Assembly: GCF_035944375.1 (NCBI RefSeq)
Contig: NZ_DASZBE010000043.1
From: Allobosea sp035944375
Lineage (GTDB): Bacteria; Pseudomonadota; Alphaproteobacteria; Rhizobiales; Beijerinckiaceae
DNA length: 64,000 nt
Strand: one strand, 5' to 3'
The notes under the pieces are model-generated. The model ran no database searches, was not told where the DNA came from, and worked only from the letters and a program-made list of their open reading frames with translations. Of this stretch, positions 46,708 to 56,631 are shown one piece after another. The position numbers were made by a program, and so were the translations under genes. How positions within the stretch are numbered: the first letter of the stretch is position 1; every line of letters starts with the position of its first letter.

Positions 46708-48081
46708 GTGAATCATTCGCCCCGCGTCGCCCCCAAGAGCCCCAGCGAGGCGTTGAAGCCGGTGGCCCCGCCGGCGCCGCCGCCCAAGGCTCGCCGCCGC
46801 CGCCGGAGCCCCTTCATCGCGATGATGAGCGGTCTCTTCACCGCTCTTCTGGTCGCCGGTGGGCTCGTCGGCGCCGGGATCGCGATGGTCAGCAGCCAGA
46901 GCCGTGCACCGGGCCCGCTCGCCAACGACCGCGTGCTGATCATTCCCAAGGACAGCGGCCTCGCCGACATTGCGGACCTGCTGCAGCGGGAAGGGCTGAT
47001 CGAACATCCCTGGGCGTTCCGCGTCTCCGCGCTCGTCAGCGGCAACTGGACCAAGCTCAAGGCCGGCGAATATCTGTTCAAGGCGCGGGCTAGCCAGGCC
47101 GACATTCTCGACATCATCGCCGACGGCAAGGTCGTCGAGCACTCGGTGACGATTCCCGAGGGGCTGACGAGCGAGCAGATCGTCGCGCGGCTGCGCGATA
47201 ACGAACTGCTCACCGGCGACATCATCCAGGTTCCGCGCGAGGGCTCGATCCTGCCGGACACCTACCGCATCCCGCGCGGCTTCAGCCGCCAGGCCATCAT
47301 CGATCGCATGACCCGCGACCAGCGCGCGGTCCTGGCCCGAATCTGGGAACGCCGCCCGGCGGACCTGCCGATCAAGACGCCGCAGGAACTCGTCGTCCTC
47401 GCCTCGATCGTCGAGAAGGAGACGGGCCGCGCCGATGAGCGCCCCCGCGTCGCCGGCGTCTTCATCAACCGGCTGAACCGCCGGATGAAGCTGCAGTCGG
47501 ACCCGACGATCGTCTACGGCATCGTCGGCGGCAAGGGCACGCTCGGGCGCTCGATCCTGCGCAGCGAGATCACCCAGGCGACGCCCTATAACACCTATGT
47601 CATCGACGGCCTGCCGCCGGGGCCGATCGCCAATCCCGGCCGTGCGGCGATGGAGGCGGTGGTCAGCCACTCCCGGACCAAGGACCTCTATTTCGTCGCC
47701 GACGGCAGCGGTGGGCATGCCTTCGCCGAGACGCTCGAGCAGCACAACCGCAATGTCGGGCGCTGGCGCCAGATCGAGGCCGCGCGGCGCGATCCGGGCA
47801 AGCCTCCGGCCGAAGCCTCCGTGGACAAGGTCGAGCCGGCGCCTTCGCCCGATACTCGCTCCGAGGCCCCTGCACAGCAGCCGGCGGACGGCCAGGCGAT
47901 CGAGACCTGGCCCGTCCCGGGCAACCGCCGTGCGGCGGCAGGCCAGCTTCCGCAGGGCGCCGCGCTGGCCGGCGGTCGTGTCCGCGCCTTCGATGCCTCG
48001 GAAGGGACGCCGCGCGATCCGCTGCTGAACAAGACCTTCGACCTCAACTCCCCCAAGCAGGTGCCGGCGCTCCGGCCCTGA
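46708..48081 (+). CDS. mltG: Endolytic peptidoglycan transglycosylase MltG
   Basis: About 457 aa. Cytoplasmic Pro/Arg-rich N terminus, one membrane segment (about 37-58), a LysM-like region and the YceG catalytic domain with the Glu E236 in ASIVEKETG, followed by RLQSDPTIVYG-type sequence (here MKLQSDPTIVYG) and IDGLPPGPIANPG. Cuts nascent glycan strands at the membrane. A 90-residue Pro/Ala-rich C-terminal extension is not part of the fold. GTG 46708 (then NHSPRVAPKSP) is chosen; the frame is open to GTG 46666 and neither has a strong ribosome-binding site. Confidence 0.92.
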   Translation: MNHSPRVAPKSPSEALKPVAPPAPPPKARRRRRSPFIAMMSGLFTALLVAGGLVGAGIAMVSSQSRAPGPLANDRVLIIPKDSGLADIADLLQREGLIEHPWAFRVSALVSGNWTKLKAGEYLFKARASQADILDIIADGKVVEHSVTIPEGLTSEQIVARLRDNELLTGDIIQVPREGSILPDTYRIPRGFSRQAIIDRMTRDQRAVLARIWERRPADLPIKTPQELVVLASIVEKETGRADERPRVAGVFINRLNRRMKLQSDPTIVYGIVGGKGTLGRSILRSEITQATPYNTYVIDGLPPGPIANPGRAAMEAVVSHSRTKDLYFVADGSGGHAFAETLEQHNRNVGRWRQIEAARRDPGKPPAEASVDKVEPAPSPDTRSEAPAQQPADGQAIETWPVPGNRRAAAGQLPQGAALAGGRVRAFDASEGTPRDPLLNKTFDLNSPKQVPALRP

Positions 48082-48203
48082 GGCGCGCGGCCGGCGGAGC
48101 CGGGCCGTCCCCAGCTTCCTGACTCCGCCGTCGGCTGCTGCGCTTGCCCCCTGGCGCCCCCGCCACTACGGTCCGGCCGCGTCGAGGGGCGGAGGCACGT
48201 AGG

Positions 48204-49085
48204 GTGGCGATCGAGAGCATGACGGGCTTCGCCCGGGCGGCCGGGACGGTGGGCATCCATGCCTGGGCCTGGGAGATCCGCAGCGTCAACGGCCGCGGGC
48301 TCGACATTCGCGTCCGCGTCCCCCCCGGCCTCGAGGTGCTGGCCGAGGCGGCGCGCAAGCGCCTGACCGGCGCCTTCTCGCGCGGCACGCTGCACGTCAA
48401 TCTGCAGGTCACCAGCGATGCCGGCCCGCCGCGCCCGCGCATCAACGAGGCTGCGCTGGCGGCACTGTTGCAGGCCGTCGAGCGCCTGCCGGCTTCGGCC
48501 ATCGTGACCCCGCCCTCCTATGACGGGCTGCTCTCCATCCGCGGCGTCATCGAACTAGCCGAGGAGGGCGAGGATACCCTCACCGCGGTCGAGAAGCCGG
48601 TCCTCGGCGGGCTCGAGGAGGTCGTGTCCGGCCTGAAGGAGGCCCGCGCCAGCGAGGGGCGGGCTCTGGAGGCGGTTCTGCGCGGCCATCTCGACGCCAT
48701 CGCGCGGTTGACGACGGAGGCCGAGACCCATCCGGCGCGCGGTGTCGACGCGATCCGCGAGCGCATCGCGGGCCAGGTCGCGCTGCTGCTGGAGGCGAGC
48801 CAGGCGCTCGATCCGCAGCGTCTGCATCAGGAGGCGGCGATGCTGGCGGTGAAGGCCGATATCCGCGAGGAGATCGACCGGCTGCAGGCCCATGTCGCGG
48901 CGCTGCGTCTGCTCCTCGACCAAGGCGGCCCGATCGGTCGCAAGCTCGATTTTCTGTCGCAGGAATTCGGCCGCGAGGCTTCGACGCTCTGCGCCAAGGC
49001 GGGCGATGCCGGCCTGTCGCGCATCGGCCTCGAACTTCGCACCGTCGTCGACCAGATGCGCGAGCAGGTCCAGAATGTGGAGTGA
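48204..49085 (+). CDS. YicC family endoribonuclease-like protein
   Basis: 293 aa. N-terminal SMTGFARA, EIRSVNGRGLDIRVR and the C-terminal DUF1732 part (DIREEIDRLQAHVAALR, KLDFLSQEFGREASTLCAKA-type sequence) define YicC. E. coli YicC has reported RNase activity. GTG 48204 is preceded by GGAGG eight bases upstream, which decides the start over the open frame to 48144. Linked to gmk, a common pairing. Confidence 0.93.
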   Translation: MAIESMTGFARAAGTVGIHAWAWEIRSVNGRGLDIRVRVPPGLEVLAEAARKRLTGAFSRGTLHVNLQVTSDAGPPRPRINEAALAALLQAVERLPASAIVTPPSYDGLLSIRGVIELAEEGEDTLTAVEKPVLGGLEEVVSGLKEARASEGRALEAVLRGHLDAIARLTTEAETHPARGVDAIRERIAGQVALLLEASQALDPQRLHQEAAMLAVKADIREEIDRLQAHVAALRLLLDQGGPIGRKLDFLSQEFGREASTLCAKAGDAGLSRIGLELRTVVDQMREQVQNVE

Positions 49086-49091
49086 GTGCTG

Positions 49092-49736
49092 ATGGCCGAA
49101 GTGGCGCGCCCGGCCCGTCGTGGGCTGATGCTGATCCTGTCCTCGCCGTCGGGCGCGGGCAAGTCGACCCTCACGCGCAATCTCAAGACGGAGAACAACC
49201 TCGATCTCTCGGTCTCGGTGACGACCCGCGCCAAGCGCCCCTCCGAGATCGACGGCGTGCATTACCGCTTCATCGACCGGGCGAGTTTCGACCAGATGAA
49301 GCAGCACAATGATCTGCTCGAATGGGCCGAGGTCCACGGCAACGGCTATGGAACGCCGCGCAAGGAGGTCGAGGCTTCGCTCGCGGCCGGTCGCGACGTG
49401 CTCTTCGACATTGATTGGCAGGGCACGCAGCAGATCGTGGCGAAGGCGCGGGCCGACGTCGTGACCATCTTCATCCTGCCGCCATCCATGGCCGAGCTGC
49501 GCTCGCGCCTAGTGCGGCGGGCGGAGGATGCGCCCGACGTCATCGCCAAGCGCCTCGGCAACGCCCGCGACGAGATCGCACGCTGGAACAAATACGATTA
49601 CGTGATCGTCAATGACGATCTCCAGGCGGCCTATGAATCGGTCAAGGCGATCCTGACCGCCGAGCGCCTGAAGCGCGAGCGCGCGACCGGCCTCTCGGAG
49701 TTCGTCAGCGGCCTGCTTTCGGAGAAGCTGCCCTGA
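49092..49736 (+). CDS. gmk: Guanylate kinase
   Basis: 214 aa. GMP to GDP with ATP. P-loop SSPSGAGKSTL, GMP-binding VTTRAKRPSEIDGVHYRF-type region and FDIDWQGTQQI. ATG 49092 lies six bases after the yicC stop; GTG 49086 would add two residues. Convergent with rsmA. Confidence 0.96.
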   Translation: MAEVARPARRGLMLILSSPSGAGKSTLTRNLKTENNLDLSVSVTTRAKRPSEIDGVHYRFIDRASFDQMKQHNDLLEWAEVHGNGYGTPRKEVEASLAAGRDVLFDIDWQGTQQIVAKARADVVTIFILPPSMAELRSRLVRRAEDAPDVIAKRLGNARDEIARWNKYDYVIVNDDLQAAYESVKAILTAERLKRERATGLSEFVSGLLSEKLP

Positions 49737-49745
49737 ACGGTGGTT

Positions 49746-50594
49746 TCAGAGGCGCGTCACCAGGGTCTGCGCCAGGCGCACGAAGCCGCTGACCGGCACC
49801 TCCTCGGCGCGGACCGTGGGCACGAGCCCGGCTTCCTCGATCCAGTCTCCGGGCTCCGGCAGCACGGCCTTCAGGCTCTGGCGCAGCATCTTGCGGCGCT
49901 GGCCGAAGGCGGCGAGCGTGATCCGCTCCAGCAGCCGGCGGTCGCAGGGCTCCGGGTTCATCCGCGGCACCAGCTGCACGATCGCCGACGTGATCTTGGG
50001 CGGCGGCACGAAGGCGCTGCGCGGCACGTCGAACAGGATCTTCGTCTCGCAGCGCCAGTTGCACAGCACGGCGAGGCGCCCATAATCGGCGCGCTGCTCG
50101 GGCGTCGCGACGATGCGCTCGGCCACCTCGCGCTGGAACATCAGCGTCAGCGAGGTCCACCAGGGGGGCCAGGCCTCGGGGCTGAGCCAGCCGACGAGCA
50201 ACGGCGTCCCGATATTGTAGGGCAGGTTGGCGACGATCCGCGCCGGCCCACCGCCGATCCGGGTTGACAGGTCGACCGTCAGCGCGTCGCCATCGACCAC
50301 CTCGAGCCGCCCGGGGTAATGCACGGCGATCTCCTCCAGCGCCGGCAGGCAGCGCCGGTCGCGCTCGATCGCGATGACGCGTCCGGCACCCGCCGCCAGC
50401 AGCGCCCGCGTCAGCCCGCCGGGCCCGGGGCCGATCTCAACGACGGTCTCGCCCTCCAGCGCGCCGGCGGAGCGCGCGATCCGCGAGGTCAGGTTCAGAT
50501 CGTAGAGAAAGTTCTGCCCGAGCGACTTCTGCGCCACCAGCCCGTGGCGCTCCACCACCTCGCGCAGCGGCGGCAGGGTGTCGATCTGGCTCAT
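49746..50594 (-). CDS. rsmA: 16S rRNA (adenine1518/1519-N6)-dimethyltransferase
   Basis: 282 aa. KsgA family: KSLGQNFLYDLNL, SAM motif VEIGPGPGGLTRALL and catalytic NLPYNIGTPLL. Dimethylates two adenines in helix 45 of 16S rRNA. Starts by 4-bp overlap with the pdxA stop. Confidence 0.96.
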   Translation of the reverse strand: MSQIDTLPPLREVVERHGLVAQKSLGQNFLYDLNLTSRIARSAGALEGETVVEIGPGPGGLTRALLAAGAGRVIAIERDRRCLPALEEIAVHYPGRLEVVDGDALTVDLSTRIGGGPARIVANLPYNIGTPLLVGWLSPEAWPPWWTSLTLMFQREVAERIVATPEQRADYGRLAVLCNWRCETKILFDVPRSAFVPPPKITSAIVQLVPRMNPEPCDRRLLERITLAAFGQRRKMLRQSLKAVLPEPGDWIEEAGLVPTVRAEEVPVSGFVRLAQTLVTRL

Positions 50595-51625
50595 TCCGGT
50601 ATCCGTCGATGCTGCGCCGCCATCCGGGCGGCGAGCCGGAGCGCCGCGATCAGGCTGTCGGGTCGCGCGATGCCCCGGCCGGCGATGTCGAAGGCGGTGC
50701 CGTGGTCGGGCGAGGTGCGGATGAAGGGCAGGCCGAGCGTGACGTTGACGCCCTCGTCGAACGCGATCGTCTTGATCGGGATCAGCGCCTGGTCGTGATA
50801 CATCGCCAGCGCGCAGTCATAGCCGGCCCGCGCCCGGGCATGGAACATCGTGTCGGCCGGGTAGGGGCCACTAGCCTCGATGCCTTCCGCCCGCAGCGCC
50901 GCGATCGCGGGCCGCACCACCGCGTCATCCTCAAGGCCGAGCGCGCCGCCTTCGCCCGCATGCGGGTTGAGGCCGCTGAGCGCCAGCCGCGGCGCGTCGA
51001 TGCCGAAGCTGCGACGCAGGCCGTGCGTCACGATGCGCGCGGTCTGGACGATCAGCTCCGTCGTCAGCAGGTCCGGGACGCGCCGCAGCGGGACATGGAT
51101 CGTGACCGGAACGACGGCAAGCTCCTCGCACCACAGCATCATCACCGGCAGGGGCTCTGGCCCCCCATCCGCCGCCAGATGCGCCAGGAACTCGGTATGT
51201 CCGGGATGGGCGAAGCCGGCGGCATAGAGCACCGACTTCGCGATCGGGTTGGTCACCACGGCTGCGGCCTGTCCCGCCCGAACGGCCGCGACGGCGCGCG
51301 TGATCGACGCGATCGTTCCCGGAGCCGTGGCGGGGTCGGGACAGCCTGGCTCGACCGCCAGGGGTCCGTCGAGCGGGATCACCGGCAGCGCATCCGCGAA
51401 ATGCCCCGCCGCCCGCTCCCAGTCGCTGGCGATAAGCGGAACGTCGAGCGAGAGCCGCTGCGCCAGCCGTCCGAGATGGTCGATGTCGGCAATGCAGGCG
51501 AAGGCCGGCAGTGCCGCGATGTCGCGCCTCAGCCACGCCGACAGTGCCAGTTCGGGGCCGATGCCCGCCGGGTCGCCCTGGGTCAGAGCGAGAGGCGGCA
51601 GAGGGGTGGAGGCCTGCAGGCGCAT
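50591..51625 (-). CDS. pdxA: 4-hydroxythreonine-4-phosphate dehydrogenase
   Basis: 344 aa. Step of pyridoxal phosphate synthesis. LTQGDPAGIGPEL, metal His positions in AHPGHTEFLAHL, LNPHAGEGG and AMYHDQALIPIK. Starts 40 bp after lptD stops; the surA gene often found between them is absent. Confidence 0.95.
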   Translation of the reverse strand: MRLQASTPLPPLALTQGDPAGIGPELALSAWLRRDIAALPAFACIADIDHLGRLAQRLSLDVPLIASDWERAAGHFADALPVIPLDGPLAVEPGCPDPATAPGTIASITRAVAAVRAGQAAAVVTNPIAKSVLYAAGFAHPGHTEFLAHLAADGGPEPLPVMMLWCEELAVVPVTIHVPLRRVPDLLTTELIVQTARIVTHGLRRSFGIDAPRLALSGLNPHAGEGGALGLEDDAVVRPAIAALRAEGIEASGPYPADTMFHARARAGYDCALAMYHDQALIPIKTIAFDEGVNVTLGLPFIRTSPDHGTAFDIAGRGIARPDSLIAALRLAARMAAQHRRIPE

Positions 51626-51665
51626 CGGACGTCCTCTCGCCGCCGCGCCGCTGTCGATTGTGAGA

Positions 51666-54224
51666 TCAGCGGCTGGAGGAGGTGACGCCGTCGCCGACGG
51701 TCGATCCGTCGAGGTTCTGCGAGTAGCTGATCTCGCCCAGGGTGCGCAGTTCGAGGCGGAACATCACCGTCCTCGTGTCTTTGGTCGCGCCCGACTGGCG
51801 GTCGGCATAGCTCTGGGAATAGCTGATGTCGAACACGGTGCACTCGTCGGTATAGTTGATGCCGAACGAGGTCGAGGCCGTCTGCATCAGCCGCGAATCG
51901 ACATAGCGCGGCTGGGCTATCGTCGCGGGCGACGCCATCCAGGAGGTGTACTGGGCGATGCGGACTTCGCGGTCGTATTTGTACTTGTCGAGGTCGAACA
52001 GCACACCCGCGCGCAGGCGCCAGTTCGGCGTCACCAGCAGTGAGCCGTTGAGCGAGAGCCCTTCGCGACGCCGGAACACGCCGAGTTCGGGCTGCGGCTC
52101 GTAGCGGCCATAGCCGATGGAGGCCGTGATCACGCTCGTCGCATAGGTCGCCGCCGCGTCGATGCGCTGCGCTTCGAAGGTGGTCGAATTCAGCCGCGCC
52201 GCGCCCGTGAAGAACAGGCCTTTCAGGGGCGAGAGCTGCGCGCGTGCGACAATGTCGGAGGTGTCGGTCTGCAGACCCGAATCGAGGCCCGTATTGACGA
52301 GATCGCCAGTGGCGAAGGAATTGCGCCCGCCCAGATGATAGGACTGGCCGAGCAGCAGGTTGGCGAAAGCCTCCTTGCCGAAGCGCCCGGTGTAGAGGGC
52401 GCCGACATTGGCGCGCGTTCCGCCCTCGACGCGGTCGTAGCCCGAGAACTTTCCGCTCCACTCGAACAGGTTGTTGGCGTCGAAGACCAGGCTCTGCGAA
52501 TCCTCATTGGCGACGCGCAGGCTGTTGGTCTCGTTCGGGCGCGCCACGATCTGCGCCACCGGCTCGATGATATGCGTGCCCCAGTTCGTCTTGGCGACGA
52601 AGGGGTAGCGATACATCAGACCGATCGCCGGCATCGCCCGGCCGAAGACCTCGTCCGAGGTGTCGACGATCGTGCGGACATTGGAGTTCGGGTAGCCCGT
52701 CGTGTCGGGATTGACCGAGAAGATGTCGGCCCGCAGCGAGGCGTAGGGCGTCCAGACCTGGCCCAGCGGGTCGATGATGTTGCGCCGCCAGGAGACCTCC
52801 GCCGTCGCCCGGGCCATGTTGCCGGCCAGCCCGCGCACGAGGCAGGTGTTCTTCTGGTAGACGGCGCAGCCGTCATACAGCGAATAGCCAACGCCGGTGC
52901 TGGTCGTGCCGCTGATCAGGTAATTGGTCTGCCGCGGAAGCTGGGAGAACGCCGCGGCATCACGCGTCAGATGAGTGACGTTGGCGTTGAAGGTGATCTC
53001 GCCGCCGAGGAAGCTCGGCTTGTGCACCCGCTTGTTGTAGTCGATCACCGGCAGCACGACGGGCTGCTGCTTCTGCCAGTCGGTCGAGGTCAGCGGCTGG
53101 AAATAATAGCCGCGCATGTCGAACCAGCCGCTCGCCGTCTGGCCGTTGAGATAGGCGGTCGAGATCGCTTCCTGGAGATAGGTGGTCGAACTCACGCTCT
53201 CGTTGAGGATCCGGTAGTTCTTGTAGAACCACCGGTCCGTCGACATCGACGCGTTCCAGCCGAAGGTCCAGCGCGGGTTGATGAAGAACTTGCCGTTGGT
53301 CTGGACCGATCCGCGGAAGGTGTCGTCGCCCGCGCCCAGCGGCGAGGCGAGGAAGGCTTCCTTCTCCTGCTGGAAAATGCCCGAGGCCCGGATCATGTAG
53401 GAGCCGGTCATCAGGCGGTGGCGCCACTCGACCTGGCCGAGCAGCCCCTGCCGGGTCAGATAGGTCGGTGTGATCGTGAGATCGTAATTGGGCGCGAGAT
53501 TGAGGAAATAGGGCAGGCCGACGCCGTAGCCCAGCGGCCCGGTATTGAGGAACTTCGGCGACAGGAAGCCAGACTTCCGCTTTACCGTCGAATCCGGGCC
53601 CGACATGTAGGGGATATAGGCGAGCGGGACACCGGCGAATTCCAGCCGCGCATCCTCGTAATAGATCGTCTGCTCGGCCTTCTTGTGGATGATGCGCGCC
53701 GAGCGGACCTGCCAGAGCGGCGGCCGCTCGGGGTTGTCCTTGCAGGGCTCGCAGGCGGTGTAGATGCCCTTCTCGAAGATGAAGGTCTCGCCGTCGGTGC
53801 GCTCCGCGCGCGGGGCGGTGAAGCGCGTGCGATCCGGGTTCACGACCCGCAGCGAATCGATGAAGCCATCGCGGAAATCGTCGGTCAGGTTGAAGCGGTC
53901 GCCCGTGATGACCGTGCCGTTCGCCTCGGTGATGCGGGCGTTACCGGTGGCGATGACGCGCTTGCCGGCCTGATCATAGGTGACCTTGTCGGCCTCGATC
54001 GTGCGGCCCTGATAGAGAATCTGCACGTCGCCGACGGCGGAAACGGTCTTCTTGTCGTTGTCGTAGACGAGTTCGCGCGCATCGACGACCATCCGGTCCT
54101 GCGGCTTGGCGGCGGGCGGAGTTTGCGCGAGAGCGCTCCCGGCCGAGGCCAGGACAAAGGCGAGGCTCGTGGCGAGGGCGGTCGCCGCGGCATATCGAGC
54201 CATGCGTTTCACGCCCGGAACCAT
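51666..54224 (-). CDS. lptD: LPS-assembly outer-membrane protein LptD
   Basis: 852 aa. Signal peptide (cleavage near ALAQ, about residue 34), an N-terminal OstA/LptA-like jellyroll domain (VVDARELVYDNDKKTVSAVGDVQ-type sequence) and a large beta-barrel. With LptE it inserts lipopolysaccharide in the outer membrane. The ATG at 54224 has AGGA eight bases upstream and is preferred to ATG 54203, which has none. Third in lptF-lptG-lptD. Confidence 0.95.
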   Translation of the reverse strand: MVPGVKRMARYAAATALATSLAFVLASAGSALAQTPPAAKPQDRMVVDARELVYDNDKKTVSAVGDVQILYQGRTIEADKVTYDQAGKRVIATGNARITEANGTVITGDRFNLTDDFRDGFIDSLRVVNPDRTRFTAPRAERTDGETFIFEKGIYTACEPCKDNPERPPLWQVRSARIIHKKAEQTIYYEDARLEFAGVPLAYIPYMSGPDSTVKRKSGFLSPKFLNTGPLGYGVGLPYFLNLAPNYDLTITPTYLTRQGLLGQVEWRHRLMTGSYMIRASGIFQQEKEAFLASPLGAGDDTFRGSVQTNGKFFINPRWTFGWNASMSTDRWFYKNYRILNESVSSTTYLQEAISTAYLNGQTASGWFDMRGYYFQPLTSTDWQKQQPVVLPVIDYNKRVHKPSFLGGEITFNANVTHLTRDAAAFSQLPRQTNYLISGTTSTGVGYSLYDGCAVYQKNTCLVRGLAGNMARATAEVSWRRNIIDPLGQVWTPYASLRADIFSVNPDTTGYPNSNVRTIVDTSDEVFGRAMPAIGLMYRYPFVAKTNWGTHIIEPVAQIVARPNETNSLRVANEDSQSLVFDANNLFEWSGKFSGYDRVEGGTRANVGALYTGRFGKEAFANLLLGQSYHLGGRNSFATGDLVNTGLDSGLQTDTSDIVARAQLSPLKGLFFTGAARLNSTTFEAQRIDAAATYATSVITASIGYGRYEPQPELGVFRRREGLSLNGSLLVTPNWRLRAGVLFDLDKYKYDREVRIAQYTSWMASPATIAQPRYVDSRLMQTASTSFGINYTDECTVFDISYSQSYADRQSGATKDTRTVMFRLELRTLGEISYSQNLDGSTVGDGVTSSSR

Positions 54225-54261
54225 ACGCTCAATCCTAAATTAACCATAGGCACAGTACGAT

Positions 54262-55350
54262 CTACCCGTCTTCCTGGTGAAGGAGAGCAAGCGCGCCCAG
54301 CATCGCTCCGATCGTGGCGGGCAGCCAGGCCGCGACCACGGGATTGACGATTCCGGACGATCCCAGTTCCTCCGACAGCTGCGTCGCAACATACAGCATG
54401 AAGCCGGCAGCGACACCAGCTATCACCAGTTTGGTCACCCCACCAAACCTGAAAAATCTTAAGGAAACGGATGCGGCCACCAGCACCATGGCGACCAGCA
54501 GCAGGGGCCGCGCCATCAGCGACTGATAGCGCAGTTCGTAGCGCGTGGTGTCGAGCCCGGCGCGCTGGGTCCGCTCGATCACGGCGGGCATGGACCAGAA
54601 CCCGACGGCTTCGGGCGGGGTAAAGCTCTGCCGCACCTGCTCGGGCTCCAGCGTCGTCGCGAACAGATAGGTCTTGTAGCTCTGTGGCTGTTCCATGGCG
54701 GAGATGACGCGCGCATCCGACAGCTCCCAATAGCCGCCGCGCAGCACGGCCTCGCGGGCATCGATGCGTTCGCTGAAGCCGCCGCCTGGCGAGAAGCTGA
54801 AGATCGCCACATGGGCGAGGCCGTTGCCGTCCGGCAGCGAACCGGCCGCCCGGATGATCGCCTGTCCGTCGACGCTACGCTGGCGCAGCCAGATTTCGGG
54901 CGCATTGCTGGTCTGCGCGCCGCGGACGAAGAGCCGCGTTTCCAGCGCGGTGGCCTTGCGCTTCAGCTCGGCCGCGACGGGATTGTAGACCAGGATCGAC
55001 ACCAGCCCGATCGCGCCCGCGACGACCGCCGCCGGCTGCAGGAACTGCCAGGCCGAGACGCCGACCGAGCGGGCGACGACGAGTTCGAGCTTCCGGCTCA
55101 GTGTCAGCAGGGCGAACATGCCGCCGAACAGCACGGCGAAGGGAAAGATCTGCTCGGCCACGCTCGGCACCCGGAACAGGGCGAGCTGGACGATGAGCGG
55201 AGTCGTGGCGGCGGGCGAGTCGCCTGCGCGCCGCATCAGCTCGACGAAATCGAGCGTGCCGATCAGGAAGAAGAACGTCCCGAACACGCCCAGGATGGAG
55301 CGCGTGAACTGCTTGGTGAGGTAGCGCCCGAAGGTCGTGACGAGCAGCAT
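54262..55350 (-). CDS. lptG: LPS export permease LptG
   Basis: 362 aa, YjgP/YjgQ family: three N-terminal and three C-terminal membrane segments around a periplasmic domain. FGRYLTKQFTRSILGVF at the N terminus and SRKLELVVARSVGVSAWQFL in the coupling-helix region. Part of the LptB2FG transporter. ATG 55350 overlaps the lptF stop (ATGA); the longer frame to 56625 is in lptF and is rejected. Confidence 0.94.
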   Translation of the reverse strand: MLLVTTFGRYLTKQFTRSILGVFGTFFFLIGTLDFVELMRRAGDSPAATTPLIVQLALFRVPSVAEQIFPFAVLFGGMFALLTLSRKLELVVARSVGVSAWQFLQPAAVVAGAIGLVSILVYNPVAAELKRKATALETRLFVRGAQTSNAPEIWLRQRSVDGQAIIRAAGSLPDGNGLAHVAIFSFSPGGGFSERIDAREAVLRGGYWELSDARVISAMEQPQSYKTYLFATTLEPEQVRQSFTPPEAVGFWSMPAVIERTQRAGLDTTRYELRYQSLMARPLLLVAMVLVAASVSLRFFRFGGVTKLVIAGVAAGFMLYVATQLSEELGSSGIVNPVVAAWLPATIGAMLGALALLHQEDG

Positions 55351-56543
55351 CAGGCGCGCCTGAAACGGGCCGAGAGCGCCGAGAACGGCAGCAGCAGCGG
55401 CGCCGTCGCTCGGGCGAGAAGCGGCCTGACCGTCTGGCCGTAGAGGATGACGGCGGTCGACAGGGCGATCGCCGCCACGGGCAGGATGTAGAGCATCGCC
55501 GCCGCCAGGGGCGAGCGGACGCTCGCCGTCCAGGCCATGTAGGCGCCTATGCGCGTGGCCGCGACGATCAGGATGGCGGACTGGATGGCGAAGGCACGGC
55601 CCTGTCGCGTCGTACGCGCCTCGCCGATGCAGGCGAAGGCGATCAGCATGAAGGCCATCGGATAAAGCGGTGCCGAGAGACGGTTGTGCAATTCGGCACG
55701 GAACCGCCCGGCCTGGAACTTGTAGTAGTTCTCGTTGGGATCCTGGTTGAGGAGCTGCCAGGTCGAACGCTCGCGCGGCTTGTAGACGGCCTTGTCGCCG
55801 TCTCCTTCGCCGGCGCCGCCCGTCGGCTCGCCCGAAAGCGCGGACAGGTTCAGCGCATAGCGCTCGAAGGAGATGATCGAGCTCGTGTCGGTGTTCTTGG
55901 TCTCGCGCTGGATCGTGCCCTTTTCGAGCATCAGGAAGCTGTTGCCGTCGACCTCGACCGTGCGGCCGCGCTCGGAGATGTAGATCGAGGGCTGGTTGGG
56001 GTCGCGCCGGTCCTGCATGAAGATGCCGACGAGCGCGTCGCCCGAGCGTTCGCGATAGTGGAAGGTGACGCCGGAATCGAGCGCCACGAACTGCCCCTCC
56101 TTGACGACGTTGGCGACGAAATCGGCCCGGATCAGCGTGATCAGGTCGCGCAGCACCCTGAAGCCGCTCGGCATCACCGAGAGAGTCATCCAGCCGACGA
56201 GCAGCGAGACCGCGATCGTCAGCACGATGAAGGGGCGGGTGATGCGGTGCGGCGCGACTCCGGCCGCATTCATCACGATCAGCTCGGAATCGCTGTTGAG
56301 CCGGTTCAGCGTATAGAGCGTCGCCATGAACAGCGCGACGGGCGCGATGCCGGCGATCAGCGCGGGCAGCGACAGAAGCGTGACGGTGAAGAAGATCAGC
56401 ACCGTCTGGCCCTTGCCGGTGATGAGATCGACCTCGCGCAGGGCCTGTGTCACCCAGATCACGCTGGTCAGCCCGATCAGCAGCACGATGGCCGCGATCG
56501 TCGCCATCTTCAGGATGTAGCGGTCGAGACGCTGAAGCAGCAC
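55350..56543 (-). CDS. lptF: LPS export permease LptF
   Basis: About 397 aa, the partner of LptG. LDRYILK at the N terminus, LRREVD-like VTQALREVDLITGKGQ, and NRLNSDSELIVMNAAGVAPHRI near the coupling helix; six membrane segments. GTG 56543 is chosen because it gives the expected short N terminus. The frame is open to 56732 but that extension overlaps the start of pepA and is low in hydrophobic or family-like sequence. Confidence 0.9.
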   Translation of the reverse strand: MLLQRLDRYILKMATIAAIVLLIGLTSVIWVTQALREVDLITGKGQTVLIFFTVTLLSLPALIAGIAPVALFMATLYTLNRLNSDSELIVMNAAGVAPHRITRPFIVLTIAVSLLVGWMTLSVMPSGFRVLRDLITLIRADFVANVVKEGQFVALDSGVTFHYRERSGDALVGIFMQDRRDPNQPSIYISERGRTVEVDGNSFLMLEKGTIQRETKNTDTSSIISFERYALNLSALSGEPTGGAGEGDGDKAVYKPRERSTWQLLNQDPNENYYKFQAGRFRAELHNRLSAPLYPMAFMLIAFACIGEARTTRQGRAFAIQSAILIVAATRIGAYMAWTASVRSPLAAAMLYILPVAAIALSTAVILYGQTVRPLLARATAPLLLPFSALSARFRRA

Positions 56544-56631
56544 GCTTGGTTTTTCCGATGGGGCGGCATGGGGCGCTGCCCCGTCGCTGGTGGTTCGCGG
56601 AGAACACCGTATGGTATAGGCGCAATCATGG

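Noticed and set aside
52335..54347. 670-codon plus-strand frame opposite lptD
   Set aside because: Antisense of a clear LptD; no signal peptide, domain or start site.
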